31,087 nucleotides of DNA from Dysgonomonas sp. UBA7710 (GCF_002482385.1 NZ_DLFW01000010.1:1-31087); one strand, 5' to 3'. Shown: positions 1 to 7,805, numbered from the stretch's first letter. Program-made: numbers and translations. The notes: a model not told the origin generated them from the sequence alone.

Positions 1-183
1 GCTGTAAAATGGAAAGAAAAACACCCTATTTATGGAAAATTCGTTAACAAAACGAAGAAATATCATGCTCACGACGAAAAGAACGAGTGTAACATCGGCG
101 ACACAGTACGCATTATGGAAACTCGTCCGTTGAGTAAAACTAAAAGATGGAGATTAATCGAAATAATCGAAAGGGCTAAATAA
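1..183 (+). CDS. rpsQ: 30S ribosomal protein S17, 3' part
   Basis: Frame 1 is open from the first base to TAA at 181-183 and gives 60 residues that read as the C-terminal two thirds of S17, a primary 16S rRNA-binding protein of the small subunit. Recognisable pieces are the KHPIYGKFVNKTKKYHAHDE segment, the NIGDTVRIMETRPLSKTKRW segment and the basic end. The start codon lies upstream of the window. Two bases separate the stop from rplN, which matches the usual rpmC-rpsQ-rplN order, so this is the end of the S10-type part of the operon. Confidence 0.95.
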   Translation, partial: AVKWKEKHPIYGKFVNKTKKYHAHDEKNECNIGDTVRIMETRPLSKTKRWRLIEIIERAK

Positions 184-185
184 TT

Positions 186-551
186 ATGATACAACAAGAA
201 TCAAGACTAGTAGTTACTGATAACAGTGGAGCTAGAGAATGCTTATGTATCCGCGTATTAGGCGGTACAAGAAGACGTTATGCGTCTGTAGGGGATGTGA
301 TTGTGGTTGCTATCAAGAATGTAATCCCTTCGAGTGATATTAAGAAAGGTGCTGTAACAAAAGCTATCATCGTGCGTACTAAAAAAGAAATCCGCCGTGT
401 AGACGGTTCTTATATCCGTTTCGATGACAATGCTTGTGTATTGCTAAACGCAGCAGGTGAAATCAGAGGAAGCCGTATTTTCGGACCAGTTGCCCGTGAA
501 CTTCGCGCAACTAATATGAAAATCGTTTCGTTGGCACCAGAGGTACTATAA
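186..551 (+). CDS. rplN: 50S ribosomal protein L14
   Basis: 121 residues, the usual length for L14, which binds 23S rRNA and contacts the small subunit at an intersubunit bridge. The N-terminus MIQQESRLVVTDNSGARE and the stretch NAAGEIRGSRIFGPVARELR near residues 89-108 are highly conserved in the family. The ATG follows the rpsQ stop by two bases, which supports translational coupling. No Shine-Dalgarno sequence is visible. Nothing unusual. Confidence 0.98.
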   Translation: MIQQESRLVVTDNSGARECLCIRVLGGTRRRYASVGDVIVVAIKNVIPSSDIKKGAVTKAIIVRTKKEIRRVDGSYIRFDDNACVLLNAAGEIRGSRIFGPVARELRATNMKIVSLAPEVL

Positions 552-571
552 TCCATAAAACTAAAAAAGCA

Positions 572-889
572 ATGAGTAAATTACATATCAAAAAAGGCGA
601 TATAGTTTATGTGAATACCGGTGTCGACAAAGGTAAAACCGGCCGCGTGCTGAAAGTGTTGGTTGAAAAGAACCGCGCTATCGTTGAAGGCCTGAACATG
701 GTATCCAAATCTACTAAGCCTAACGCTAAAAGCCCTCAGGGAGGAATAGAGAAAAAAGAAGCTGCTATTCATATCTCAAACCTTAACGTAGTAGACCCTA
801 AATCGGGTAAGCCTACACGTATTGGTCGTAAAGAAGTGAATGGAAAGCTAGTACGTTACGCTAAAAAATCAGGGGAGGAAATTAAATAA
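572..889 (+). CDS. rplX: 50S ribosomal protein L24
   Basis: 105 residues with the KOW motif of L24 near the N-terminus (KKGDIVYVNTGVDKGKTGRV, about residues 7-26). L24 is an early assembly initiator that binds the 5' region of 23S rRNA. The middle SKSTKPNAKSPQGGIEKKEA and the HISNLNVVDP stretch are typical. The last base of its TAA is the first base of the rplE ATG, so the two genes overlap by one base and are probably translationally coupled. Confidence 0.97.
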   Translation: MSKLHIKKGDIVYVNTGVDKGKTGRVLKVLVEKNRAIVEGLNMVSKSTKPNAKSPQGGIEKKEAAIHISNLNVVDPKSGKPTRIGRKEVNGKLVRYAKKSGEEIK

Positions 890-1452
890 TGAGCAATACA
901 ACAACTCTTAGAACAGATTATAAAGACCGTATTGTAGCTTCTTTGATGAAAGAATTCGGTTATAAATCAACAATGCAGGTTCCTGTATTGAAGAAAATAG
1001 TAATCAATCAAGGTCTTGGTATAGCAGTTGCCGATAAGAAAATAATCGAAACAGCGATTAACGAAATCACAACTATCACCGGACAAAAAGCAGTAGCGAC
1101 ATACTCTAAGAAAGATATCTCAAACTTCAAGTTGCGTAAGAAAATGCCTATCGGTGTGATGGTTACACTGCGCCACGACAGAATGTATGAGTTTCTTGAA
1201 AGACTTGTACGTGTAGCATTGCCTCGTATCCGCGACTTCAAAGGTATCGAAAGCAAGCTTGACGGAAGAGGAAATTATACATTAGGTATCCAGGAGCAAA
1301 TCATCTTCCCTGAAATTAATATCGACAATATTAGTCGTATTTTGGGAATGAATATTACCTTTGTAACTTCCGCGAAAACGGATGAAGAAGGGTATGCCCT
1401 GCTGAGAGAGTTCGGATTACCATTTAAGAACGCAAAAAAAGAATTGATATAA
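889..1452 (+). CDS. rplE: 50S ribosomal protein L5
   Basis: 187 residues, a normal L5, the protein that holds 5S rRNA in the central protuberance and contacts P-site tRNA. Conserved segments include KIVINQGLGIAVADKK, the ITGQKAVATYSKKDISNFKL region and the C-terminal EINIDNISRILGMNITFVT. The ATG overlaps the rplX stop by one base. A purine-rich AGGGGAGGA at 871-879 sits about 10 nt upstream, one of only a few Shine-Dalgarno-like sites in this operon. Confidence 0.98.
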   Translation: MSNTTTLRTDYKDRIVASLMKEFGYKSTMQVPVLKKIVINQGLGIAVADKKIIETAINEITTITGQKAVATYSKKDISNFKLRKKMPIGVMVTLRHDRMYEFLERLVRVALPRIRDFKGIESKLDGRGNYTLGIQEQIIFPEINIDNISRILGMNITFVTSAKTDEEGYALLREFGLPFKNAKKELI

Positions 1453-1453
1453 G

Positions 1454-1723
1454 ATGGCAAAAGAATCAATGAAAGCTCGTGAGGTAAAAAGAGCTAAGAT
1501 GGTTGCTAAATATGCAGCTAAGAGAGCGCAACTCAAAGCCGAAGGCGATTACGAAGCGCTGCAAGCTCTACCTAAGAATGCTTCACCAGTACGCCTGCAC
1601 AACCGTTGCAGCCTTACAGGTCGTCCGAAAGGCTTTATCCGCCAGTTCGGAATTTCCCGTATCCAATTCAGGGAAATGGCTTCTAAAGGTTTGATACCGG
1701 GAGTGAAAAAAGCAAGCTGGTAA
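1454..1723 (+). CDS. rpsN: 30S ribosomal protein S14, zinc-free long form
   Basis: 89 residues, the long form of S14, which binds the head of 16S rRNA. The conserved C-terminal block is present (NRCSLTGRPKGFIRQFGISR, about residues 51-70). Only one cysteine remains, so the CxxC...CxxC zinc knuckle of the short form is absent. This is the C-minus type common in Bacteroidota and Proteobacteria. The start lies one base after the rplE stop. An unusually long 126-nt spacer containing an inverted repeat follows. Confidence 0.97.
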   Translation: MAKESMKAREVKRAKMVAKYAAKRAQLKAEGDYEALQALPKNASPVRLHNRCSLTGRPKGFIRQFGISRIQFREMASKGLIPGVKKASW

Positions 1724-1725
1724 AA

Positions 1726-1796
1726 AAAATGAAAAACTAAAAGTGAAAAATTAAAAATAATAAATTTATAGTTTTTCGTTTTTCACTTTTCATTTT
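1726..1796 (+). repeat. AT-only inverted repeat inside the ribosomal operon
   Basis: The gap between rpsN and rpsH holds AAAATGAAAA (1726-1735) and GTGAAAAA (1743-1750). They face TTTTCATTTT (1787-1796) and TTTTTCAC (1779-1786). Together these can form an 18-bp interrupted stem with a 7-nt bulge on the left. A competing pairing exists between GAAAACT-type sequence at 1731-1738 and its complement at 1770-1777, so alternative folds are possible. There is no T-run placed as in an intrinsic terminator, and the genes downstream are essential, so full termination is unlikely. It may be a small palindromic repeat insertion or a processing or attenuation site. Confidence 0.7.
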
Positions 1797-1849
1797 ATAA
1801 TTTTTAAATATTGTCCCGGGATTCGGGATTAATTTAAATCAATTTAATC

Positions 1850-2245
1850 ATGACAGATCCAATAGCAGATTATTTGACGCGTGTAAGAAACGCCATCATG
1901 GCTGGACACAGAGTTGTAGAAATTCCGGCGTCAAATTTGAAAAAAGAGATTACAAAAATTCTCTTGGAAAAAGGCTACATTCTTAACTATAAGTTTGTAG
2001 AAGAAGGACCTCAGGGCTCTATCAAAATAGCCTTGAAATACGATCCTGTAAATAAAGTGAACGCGATTAAGAAGTTGATCCGCGTTTCATCTCCAGGTCT
2101 TCGTAAATATGTAGGGTATAAAGATTTGCCTCGTGTCCTTAACGGACTGGGTATAGCTGTAGTATCTACCTCAAAAGGAGTGATGACAGACAAAGAAGCT
2201 CGCGAGCTGAAAGTCGGCGGCGAAGTAATGTGTTATGTTTATTAA
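1850..2245 (+). CDS. rpsH: 30S ribosomal protein S8
   Basis: 131 residues, the standard S8 length. S8 binds the central domain of 16S rRNA, and in E. coli it represses the spc operon. The N-terminal MTDPIADYLTRVRNA and the C-terminal GLGIAVVSTSKGVMTDKEAR are diagnostic. The leader just before the ATG is AT-rich without a Shine-Dalgarno sequence. It follows the long rpsN-rpsH spacer, so translation here cannot be coupled by simple stop-start overlap. Confidence 0.98.
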   Translation: MTDPIADYLTRVRNAIMAGHRVVEIPASNLKKEITKILLEKGYILNYKFVEEGPQGSIKIALKYDPVNKVNAIKKLIRVSSPGLRKYVGYKDLPRVLNGLGIAVVSTSKGVMTDKEARELKVGGEVMCYVY

Positions 2246-2267
2246 TTAAGGGGAGGATAGTAAAGTT

Positions 2268-2822
2268 ATGTCAAGAATAGGAAAATTACCCATAAATCTT
2301 CCGGCCGGAGTAAACGTTACTGTTGGCAAGGATAATTTAGTTACAGTAAAAGGACCAAAAGGAGAACTATCGCAAGAAGTTAATCCGGATATCAAAGTCT
2401 CTGTTGAAAATGGTGTGTTATCAGTAGCACGTCCGTCTGACGAAAAAAATCACCGTTCTCTACATGGATTGTACAGATCGTTGATCAACAATATGATTGT
2501 TGGAGTTTCTGAAGGATATCGCAAAGAATTGGAATTAGTAGGGGTTGGTTACCGTGCGTCAAACAACGGTCAGATCTTGGAACTTTCATTAGGCTATACT
2601 CACAATATCTTTTTGATGTTGCCGAAAGAAGTAAGCCTTGAAACAAAATCGGAGAGAAACAAGAACCCGCTAATCATTTTAGAATCTTGTGATAAACAAC
2701 TGATCGGTCAGGTTTGCTCGAAAATTCGCTCATTCCGTAAACCGGAACCTTATAAAGGTAAAGGTATACGCTTTGTAGGTGAAGTTATCCGTCGCAAGTC
2801 TGGTAAAACCGCAGGTAAATAA
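2268..2822 (+). CDS. rplF: 50S ribosomal protein L6
   Basis: 184 residues with the two repeated L6 domains. The N-terminus is MSRIGKLPINLPAGVNV, and the second domain ends in the rRNA-binding segment RKPEPYKGKGIRFVGE (about residues 156-171). L6 binds 23S rRNA helix 97 near the factor-binding site. A purine-rich AAGGGGAGGA at 2248-2257 lies about 10 nt before the ATG. The gap from rpsH is 22 nt. Confidence 0.98.
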   Translation: MSRIGKLPINLPAGVNVTVGKDNLVTVKGPKGELSQEVNPDIKVSVENGVLSVARPSDEKNHRSLHGLYRSLINNMIVGVSEGYRKELELVGVGYRASNNGQILELSLGYTHNIFLMLPKEVSLETKSERNKNPLIILESCDKQLIGQVCSKIRSFRKPEPYKGKGIRFVGEVIRRKSGKTAGK

Positions 2823-2841
2823 ATCATAAACTGTAGTAATC

Positions 2842-3186
2842 ATGGTAACAAAGACAGATAAAAGAAATAAAATAAAATTACGCGTACGCGGAAAGATCTC
2901 AGGAACTACCGAACGTCCGCGTCTGACAGTGTTCAGAAGCAACAAGCAAATATATGCGCAAGTTATCGACGATCTTACAGGTAAGACTTTGGCAGCGGCT
3001 TCGTCTCTTAAAATAACAGACAAAGCTCCTAAAAAAGAAATAGCTGCGAAAGTTGGCGAACTAATTGCTAAGAATGCTCAGGAAGCTGGTGTAACAACTG
3101 TGGTATTTGACCGTAACGGTTACCTGTACCATGGTAGAATTAAAGAATTGGCAGATGCTGCCCGTAACGGTGGACTTAAATTTTAA
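2842..3186 (+). CDS. rplR: 50S ribosomal protein L18
   Basis: 114 residues, a usual L18, which binds 5S rRNA together with L5. Conserved features are KLRVRGKISGTTERPRLTVF near residues 13-32, the NKQIYAQVIDD segment and the C-terminal FDRNGYLYHGRIKELADAAR. It lies 19 nt after rplF and 5 nt before rpsE. Confidence 0.98.
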   Translation: MVTKTDKRNKIKLRVRGKISGTTERPRLTVFRSNKQIYAQVIDDLTGKTLAAASSLKITDKAPKKEIAAKVGELIAKNAQEAGVTTVVFDRNGYLYHGRIKELADAARNGGLKF

Positions 3187-3191
3187 TAGAC

Positions 3192-3710
3192 ATGGCAGGA
3201 GTTAACAATAGAGTAAAATCGACCAACGATATCGAATTAAAAGACAGGCTAGTTGCGATCAACCGTGTTACTAAAGTAACAAAAGGGGGACGTACATTCA
3301 GTTTCGCTGCTATCGTAGTGGTAGGGAATGAAGATGGTATAGTAGGCTGGGGTCTTGGTAAAGCTGGTGAAGTAACGACAGCTATAGCTAAAGGAGTTGA
3401 AGCTGCTAAGAAAAACCTTATCAAAGTTCCGGTACTTAAAGGAACAGTACCTCACGAGCAAGTTGCCCGTTTTGGAGGTTCTGAAGTACTTATTCGCCCG
3501 GCTGCTCCCGGTACAGGGGTAAAAGCAGGGGGTGCGATGCGTGCCGTGCTTGAGAGCGTAGGTGTAACAGACGTATTGGCAAAATCGAAAGGTTCGTCAA
3601 ACCCTCACAACCTTGTGAAGGCTACTATCGAAGCTTTAGGTGAGCTGAGAGATGCATACACTGTAGCTCAGAACAGAGGTATTTCTATGGAAAAAGTGTT
3701 TAAAGGTTAA
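3192..3710 (+). CDS. rpsE: 30S ribosomal protein S5
   Basis: 172 residues. The N-terminal double-stranded RNA-binding-like fold includes LKDRLVAINRVTKVTKGGRT and GNEDGIVGWGLGKAGEV. The C-terminal domain carries PAAPGTGVKAGGAMRAVLES. S5 acts in decoding fidelity and mRNA unwinding at the entry channel. The start follows rplR by 5 nt. Confidence 0.98.
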   Translation: MAGVNNRVKSTNDIELKDRLVAINRVTKVTKGGRTFSFAAIVVVGNEDGIVGWGLGKAGEVTTAIAKGVEAAKKNLIKVPVLKGTVPHEQVARFGGSEVLIRPAAPGTGVKAGGAMRAVLESVGVTDVLAKSKGSSNPHNLVKATIEALGELRDAYTVAQNRGISMEKVFKG

Positions 3711-3728
3711 TTTGCAAAGAAAATTATT

Positions 3729-3905
3729 ATGGCAAAGATTAAAGTTAAACAAGTTAAGAGCAGAATCAAGTGTCCGAAAGACCAAAAATTAACTTTAGAC
3801 GCTCTTGGGCTGAAGAAGTTGAACCGTGTAGTAGAACACGAAGATACACCTGCTATCAGAGGAATGATCAACAAAGTACACCATTTGGTTACTATTGTAG
3901 AGTAA
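3729..3905 (+). CDS. rpmD: 50S ribosomal protein L30
   Basis: A 58-residue reading frame from ATG at 3729 to TAA at 3903-3905. It begins MAKIKVKQVKSRIKCPKDQK and ends NKVHHLVTIVE, which is the short bacterial L30 form with the typical LGLKKLNRVVEHEDTPAIRG core. It lies between rpsE (18-nt gap) and rplO (31-nt gap), exactly where rpmD sits in spc operons. Confidence 0.97.
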   Translation: MAKIKVKQVKSRIKCPKDQKLTLDALGLKKLNRVVEHEDTPAIRGMINKVHHLVTIVE

Positions 3906-3936
3906 TTTAGTTTATAAGATAAAAAATATAAAAAAT

Positions 3937-4386
3937 ATGAGTTTATCAAATTTGAGACCTGCTGAAGGATCAACTAAAACCGGAAAAAGAATCGGACGTG
4001 GTACGGGTTCAGGATTAGGTGGTACTTCCACAAGAGGTCATAAAGGAGCTAAGTCCAGATCAGGTTATTCTAAGAAGATCGGATTTGAAGGAGGGCAGAT
4101 GCCTATCCAACGCCGTTTGCCTAAATTCGGATTTAAAAACATAAACCGGGTAGAATACAAAGCGATTAATCTGGACGTTTTGCAACGTTTGGCAGAAACT
4201 AAGAAACTTGCTAAAATCGATATTCAGACATTGATCGATGCAGGCTTTATTTCTTCCAATCAATTAGTGAAAATATTAGGAAACGGAGCCATCACTACTA
4301 AAGTAGATGTTGAAGCTCACGCTTTCTCAAAAACAGCAGAAGCTGCAATTCAGGCAATAGGTGGAACAGTAAATAAACTGAAGTAA
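3937..4386 (+). CDS. rplO: 50S ribosomal protein L15
   Basis: 149 residues. The Gly/Arg/Lys-rich N-terminal half includes KTGKRIGRGTGSGLGGTSTR and GHKGAKSRSG, followed by GFEGGQMPIQRRLPKFGF. This is the extended rRNA-binding tail of L15, and a globular C-terminal domain follows. L15 is a late assembly protein of the large subunit. One base separates its TAA from the secY ATG, suggesting coupled translation. Confidence 0.98.
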   Translation: MSLSNLRPAEGSTKTGKRIGRGTGSGLGGTSTRGHKGAKSRSGYSKKIGFEGGQMPIQRRLPKFGFKNINRVEYKAINLDVLQRLAETKKLAKIDIQTLIDAGFISSNQLVKILGNGAITTKVDVEAHAFSKTAEAAIQAIGGTVNKLK

Positions 4387-4387
4387 G

Positions 4388-5704
4388 ATGGGATTAGTAA
4401 AAACACTGGAAAATATATGGAAGATTGAGGATCTTAGGAAAAGACTCATGATTACCTTCTTTTTCGTGGTGATCTATCGCTTCGGAGTTCATATTGTTCT
4501 GCCAGGAGTAGACCCGGAAGCTCTTAATGCCCTTCAGGCTAAGACTTCAGGGGGTATTCTGGACATATTGAACATGTTCTCGGGAGGTGCATTTGCTAAT
4601 GCATCAATTTTTGCATTGGGTATTATGCCTTATATATCTGCCTCTATCGTTATGCAGTTGTTGGGTATGGCTGTGCCATATTTCCAAAAGCTGCAACGCG
4701 AAGGAGAAAGCGGACGTACCAAAATGAACCAGTACACACGTTATCTGACAGTAGCCATCCTTCTATTCCAGGGACCGGCATACCTGTTGGGTGCGCTGGG
4801 TGCAGCAGCTCCTACCTCATGGGAATTCCTTATTCCTTCAACCATCATTTTGGCCGGAGGTAGTATGTTTGTTCTTTGGTTAGGAGAGCGTATCACTGAT
4901 AAAGGTATCGGAAACGGAGTATCTTTCATCATTTTGGTGGGTATTATTGCTCGTCTGCCACATGCGCTTATCGGTGAATTTTCTTCACGTCTGGCAAGCC
5001 AGGGAGGTGGATTGGTAATGTTCCTTGCAGAGATTGTGTTCTTGTTGCTTATTATTTGCGGTGCAATCCTGTTGGTACAAGGTACACGCCGTATACCGGT
5101 ACAATATGCAAAAAGAGTTGTTGGAAACAAACAATACGGTGGTGCGCGCCAGTATATACCATTGAAGGTAAATGCTGCTAACGTGATGCCGATCATCTTT
5201 GCTCAGGCAATTATGTTTGTACCGATCTCTATTGCGGGATTCTCTACCGAAAAAGGCGGATTCTGGGGCTCATTTATGGATCATACCAGTGTAGCATACA
5301 ATGTTGTGTTTGCATTCCTTATCATTGCTTTCACATGGTTCTACACAGCTGTGACTATAAACCCTGTGCAGATGGCTGATGAACTGAAACGTAATAACGG
5401 ATTTATACCGGGTATCAAGCCTGGGAAGAAAACAGCAGATTATATCGACTCTATTATGTCTCGTATAACATTCCCGGGATCATTGTTCCTGGCTATGGTT
5501 GCTATTCTTCCTGCGTTTGCCAGCTACTTCGGTGTAAGCCGTGAATTCTCGCAATTCTTCGGAGGAACATCATTGTTGATCCTTGTTGGGGTTGTGTTGG
5601 ATACATTACAGCAGATCGAAAGTCACTTGTTGATGAGACATTATGACGGTTTATTGAAATCGGGAAGAATCAAAGGTCGTTCGGGTTCAATTGCAGCATA
5701 TTAA
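4388..5704 (+). CDS. secY: Preprotein translocase channel subunit SecY
   Basis: 438 residues, the usual size for SecY, the ten-helix protein-conducting channel of the Sec translocon in the inner membrane. Recognisable parts are the N-terminal amphipathic helix and first TM (RLMITFFFVVIYRFGVHIVL, about residues 19-38), the plug region GGILDILNMFSGGAFANASI, the LGIMPYISASIVMQLLGMAV helix, the cytoplasmic loop with GTRRIPVQYAKR, and the LKRNNGFIPGIKPGKKTADY loop. It is embedded between rplO and map as in other Bacteroidota. Nothing is truncated. Confidence 0.98.
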   Translation: MGLVKTLENIWKIEDLRKRLMITFFFVVIYRFGVHIVLPGVDPEALNALQAKTSGGILDILNMFSGGAFANASIFALGIMPYISASIVMQLLGMAVPYFQKLQREGESGRTKMNQYTRYLTVAILLFQGPAYLLGALGAAAPTSWEFLIPSTIILAGGSMFVLWLGERITDKGIGNGVSFIILVGIIARLPHALIGEFSSRLASQGGGLVMFLAEIVFLLLIICGAILLVQGTRRIPVQYAKRVVGNKQYGGARQYIPLKVNAANVMPIIFAQAIMFVPISIAGFSTEKGGFWGSFMDHTSVAYNVVFAFLIIAFTWFYTAVTINPVQMADELKRNNGFIPGIKPGKKTADYIDSIMSRITFPGSLFLAMVAILPAFASYFGVSREFSQFFGGTSLLILVGVVLDTLQQIESHLLMRHYDGLLKSGRIKGRSGSIAAY

Positions 5705-5710
5705 GGAGGT
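5703..5710 (+). promoter_or_regulatory. Strong Shine-Dalgarno site of map
   Basis: AAGGAGGT overlaps the last two bases of the secY stop codon and ends 5 nt before the map ATG. It matches the canonical anti-Shine-Dalgarno core very well. Most other genes in the window have only AT-rich leaders, as is usual in Bacteroidota, so this site stands out and fixes the map start. Confidence 0.75.
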
Positions 5711-5715
5711 TATAA

Positions 5716-6516
5716 ATGATATTTCTGAAAACAGACGAAGAAATCGAATTGATGCGCGAAGCAAATCGCCTTGTCGGTATGACCCTGGGCGAAATGGCAA
5801 AGCATATAAAACCGGGGGTTACTCCGGCTCAATTAGATAAAATTGCGAAGGAATTTATACAGGATCATGGAGCCAGACCTTCCTTCTTGGGATATAAGGG
5901 TGCTCCGGGTGCTGTGGATTTTCCGGGTGCGATTTGTGCTTCGGTTAATGAACAGGTTGTACATGGATTTCCAACAGACTATGTTCTTAAAGACGGTGAT
6001 ATTATTTCTGTCGATTGTGGTACAGAGAAAAACGGATTTTGCGGTGATTCGGCCTATACATTTTGTGTAGGAGAAGTAGCAGAAGACGTGAAAGCTTTAC
6101 TAAGAGCGACGAAAGAAGCGCTTTATAAGGGAATAGAAAAGGCAGTAGATGGTAATCGCATAGGCGATATCAGTGATGCCGTTCAGACATATTGTGAGAA
6201 ACGTGGTTATTCGGTCGTTCGCGAACTGGTAGGGCATGGTATAGGACGTAAGATGCATGAAGCGCCTGAAGTTCCTAACTATGGCAGACGAGGTACAGGC
6301 CCCTTACTCAAGAAAGGGATGTGTATAGCAATAGAACCGATGATTAACATGGGCAGCAAGAATGTTGTTTTCGAAAGCGATGGCTGGACTATCAGAACCC
6401 GTGATCGTAAACCTTCGGCCCACTTCGAACATACTGTGGCTATTCGTCAGGGTAAAGCTGATATTTTATCAACATTTGAATTTGTAGAAGCTGTTTTAGG
6501 AAATAACGCAATTTAA
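5716..6516 (+). CDS. map: Methionine aminopeptidase, type I
   Basis: 266 residues. The enzyme removes the initiator methionine from nascent proteins in the cytosol and uses two divalent metal ions. By position the ligand set is complete: D100 (SVDCG), D111 (GDSAYTF), H174 (VGHGIG), E207 (IAIEPM) and E238 (FEHTV), with the substrate-binding H83 in VVHGFP. There is no N-terminal zinc-finger extension, so it is the short bacterial type. It lies 11 nt after secY, a common Bacteroidota arrangement that ties N-terminal processing to ribosome and translocon supply. Confidence 0.97.
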   Translation: MIFLKTDEEIELMREANRLVGMTLGEMAKHIKPGVTPAQLDKIAKEFIQDHGARPSFLGYKGAPGAVDFPGAICASVNEQVVHGFPTDYVLKDGDIISVDCGTEKNGFCGDSAYTFCVGEVAEDVKALLRATKEALYKGIEKAVDGNRIGDISDAVQTYCEKRGYSVVRELVGHGIGRKMHEAPEVPNYGRRGTGPLLKKGMCIAIEPMINMGSKNVVFESDGWTIRTRDRKPSAHFEHTVAIRQGKADILSTFEFVEAVLGNNAI

Positions 6517-6535
6517 AAACCTTTTATTATAATAT

Positions 6536-6754
6536 ATGGCTAAACAGGCAGCAATAGAACAAGACGGAGTGATCGTAGAAGCACTATCGAACGCAATGTT
6601 TCGTGTCGAACTTGAAAACGGACATGAAATAACAGCGCACATCTCAGGAAAGATGCGTATGCACTATATCAAAATACTTCCGGGAGATAGAGTACGTGTG
6701 GAAATGTCACCCTATGATTTATCAAAAGGACGGATTTCATTCAGATACAAATAA
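6536..6754 (+). CDS. infA: Translation initiation factor IF-1
   Basis: 72 residues forming the single OB fold of IF-1, which occupies the ribosomal A site during initiation. Typical segments are EQDGVIVEALSNAMFRVELE, HISGKMRMHYIKILPGDRVR and the C-terminal SPYDLSKGRISFRYK. The gene lies 19 nt after map, and rpmJ follows after 11 nt, the standard infA-rpmJ pairing. Confidence 0.98.
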   Translation: MAKQAAIEQDGVIVEALSNAMFRVELENGHEITAHISGKMRMHYIKILPGDRVRVEMSPYDLSKGRISFRYK

Positions 6755-6765
6755 AAAACAAACAT

Positions 6766-6882
6766 ATGAAAGTAAGAGCATCATTGAAGAAGCGTACTGC
6801 TGATTGCAAAATTGTCAGAAGAAAAGGACGCTTATACGTTATTAACAAAAAAAATCCTAAGTACAAACAACGTCAGGGATAA
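6766..6882 (+). CDS. rpmJ: 50S ribosomal protein L36, zinc-free form
   Basis: A 38-residue frame from ATG 6766 to TAA 6880-6882, starting MKVRASLKKRTADCKIVRRK and ending NPKYKQRQG, clearly L36. Compared with the zinc-binding form, which has three cysteines and one histidine as ligands, only one cysteine is kept (residue 14). The other positions are Thr, Asn and Tyr, so this copy should not bind zinc. It sits between infA and rpsM as expected. Confidence 0.97.
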   Translation: MKVRASLKKRTADCKIVRRKGRLYVINKKNPKYKQRQG

Positions 6883-6915
6883 TTTATTAATTTTGCAAAT
6901 TAATCGAAAAAATAT

Positions 6916-7296
6916 ATGGCAATAAGAATAGTTGGTGTCGATTTACCACAAAATAAAAGAGGCGAAATAGCCTTGACATACATTTATGGTATCGGACGTA
7001 GTTCTGCTAACAAAATCCTGGCTGAAGCAGGAATAGACAAAGATGTCAAAGTGAAGGACTGGAATGATGATCAGGCAGGTAAAGTACGTGAGATCATCGC
7101 TACCCAGTTTAAAGTGGAAGGAGACTTGCGTTCGGAAGTACAGCTTAATATCAAGCGATTGATGGATATAGGCTGTTACAGAGGTATCCGTCACCGTATC
7201 GGTCTACCTTTGAGAGGTCAGAGTACTAAAAATAATGCCCGTACACGTAAGGGTAGAAAGAAAACTGTTGCTAACAAGAAAAAAGCTACAAAATAA
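6916..7296 (+). CDS. rpsM: 30S ribosomal protein S13
   Basis: 126 residues. The N-terminal MAIRIVGVDLPQNKRGEIAL and the IYGIGRSSANKILAEAGID helix-two-turn-helix segment are followed by the basic GLPLRGQSTKNNARTRKGRK tail that reaches the P-site tRNA. S13 is in the head of the small subunit and takes part in bridges to L5. It begins the alpha-type part of the operon, 33 nt after rpmJ, with no promoter of its own that I can see. Confidence 0.98.
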   Translation: MAIRIVGVDLPQNKRGEIALTYIYGIGRSSANKILAEAGIDKDVKVKDWNDDQAGKVREIIATQFKVEGDLRSEVQLNIKRLMDIGCYRGIRHRIGLPLRGQSTKNNARTRKGRKKTVANKKKATK

Positions 7297-7306
7297 TTAA
7301 TTTGAT

Positions 7307-7696
7307 ATGGCAAAGAAAACAGTCGCAGCGAAAAAGAGAAACGTTAAAGTGGATGCTACAGGACAAGCTCATGTGCATTCTTCTTTCAACAATATCATTA
7401 TTTCGATTACAAACAGCGATGGCCAGGTAATCAGTTGGTCGTCGGCAGGGAAGATGGGTTTCAGAAGTTCAAAGAAGAACACCCCGTACGCAGCTCAAAT
7501 GGCAGCATCAGATTGTGCCAAAGTTGCATTTGACTTAGGATTGAGAAAAGTAAAAGTGTATGTAAAAGGACCGGGCAACGGACGTGAGTCTGCTATCCGT
7601 ACTATCCATGCAGCAGGAATAGAAGTAACAGAAATCGTTGACGTTACTCCACTTCCTCATAATGGATGTCGTCCTCCAAAACACAGAAGAGTTTAA
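7307..7696 (+). CDS. rpsK: 30S ribosomal protein S11
   Basis: 129 residues with the conserved core AHVHSSFNNIIISITNSDG, the SSAGKMGFRSSKKNTPYAAQ segment and the C-terminal TPLPHNGCRPPKHRRV. S11 lies on the platform near the mRNA exit. The gap from rpsM is 10 nt. The spacer to rpsD is 109 nt, long for this operon. Confidence 0.98.
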   Translation: MAKKTVAAKKRNVKVDATGQAHVHSSFNNIIISITNSDGQVISWSSAGKMGFRSSKKNTPYAAQMAASDCAKVAFDLGLRKVKVYVKGPGNGRESAIRTIHAAGIEVTEIVDVTPLPHNGCRPPKHRRV

Positions 7697-7735
7697 TCAA
7701 AATTTAAAATTTGGAACTTAAATTGTGATTTTGAT
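7696..7735 (+). other. Candidate hairpin in the rpsK-rpsD spacer
   Basis: ATCAAAAT at 7696-7703 is perfectly complementary to ATTTTGAT at 7728-7735. A second short pairing (TTAA with TTAA) becomes possible after a 6-nt bulge. The rest of the 109-nt spacer (7697-7805) contains no TAnnTTTG box. It may be a leader element for rpsD, but AT-rich sequence makes chance pairing easy. Confidence 0.35.
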
Positions 7736-7805
7736 TGCAAGTTTACCCTCTCTGTAATCGCGGCTGCACAATTTCAGCTTTCATCAATTATTAATTAGAA
7801 AAGAA

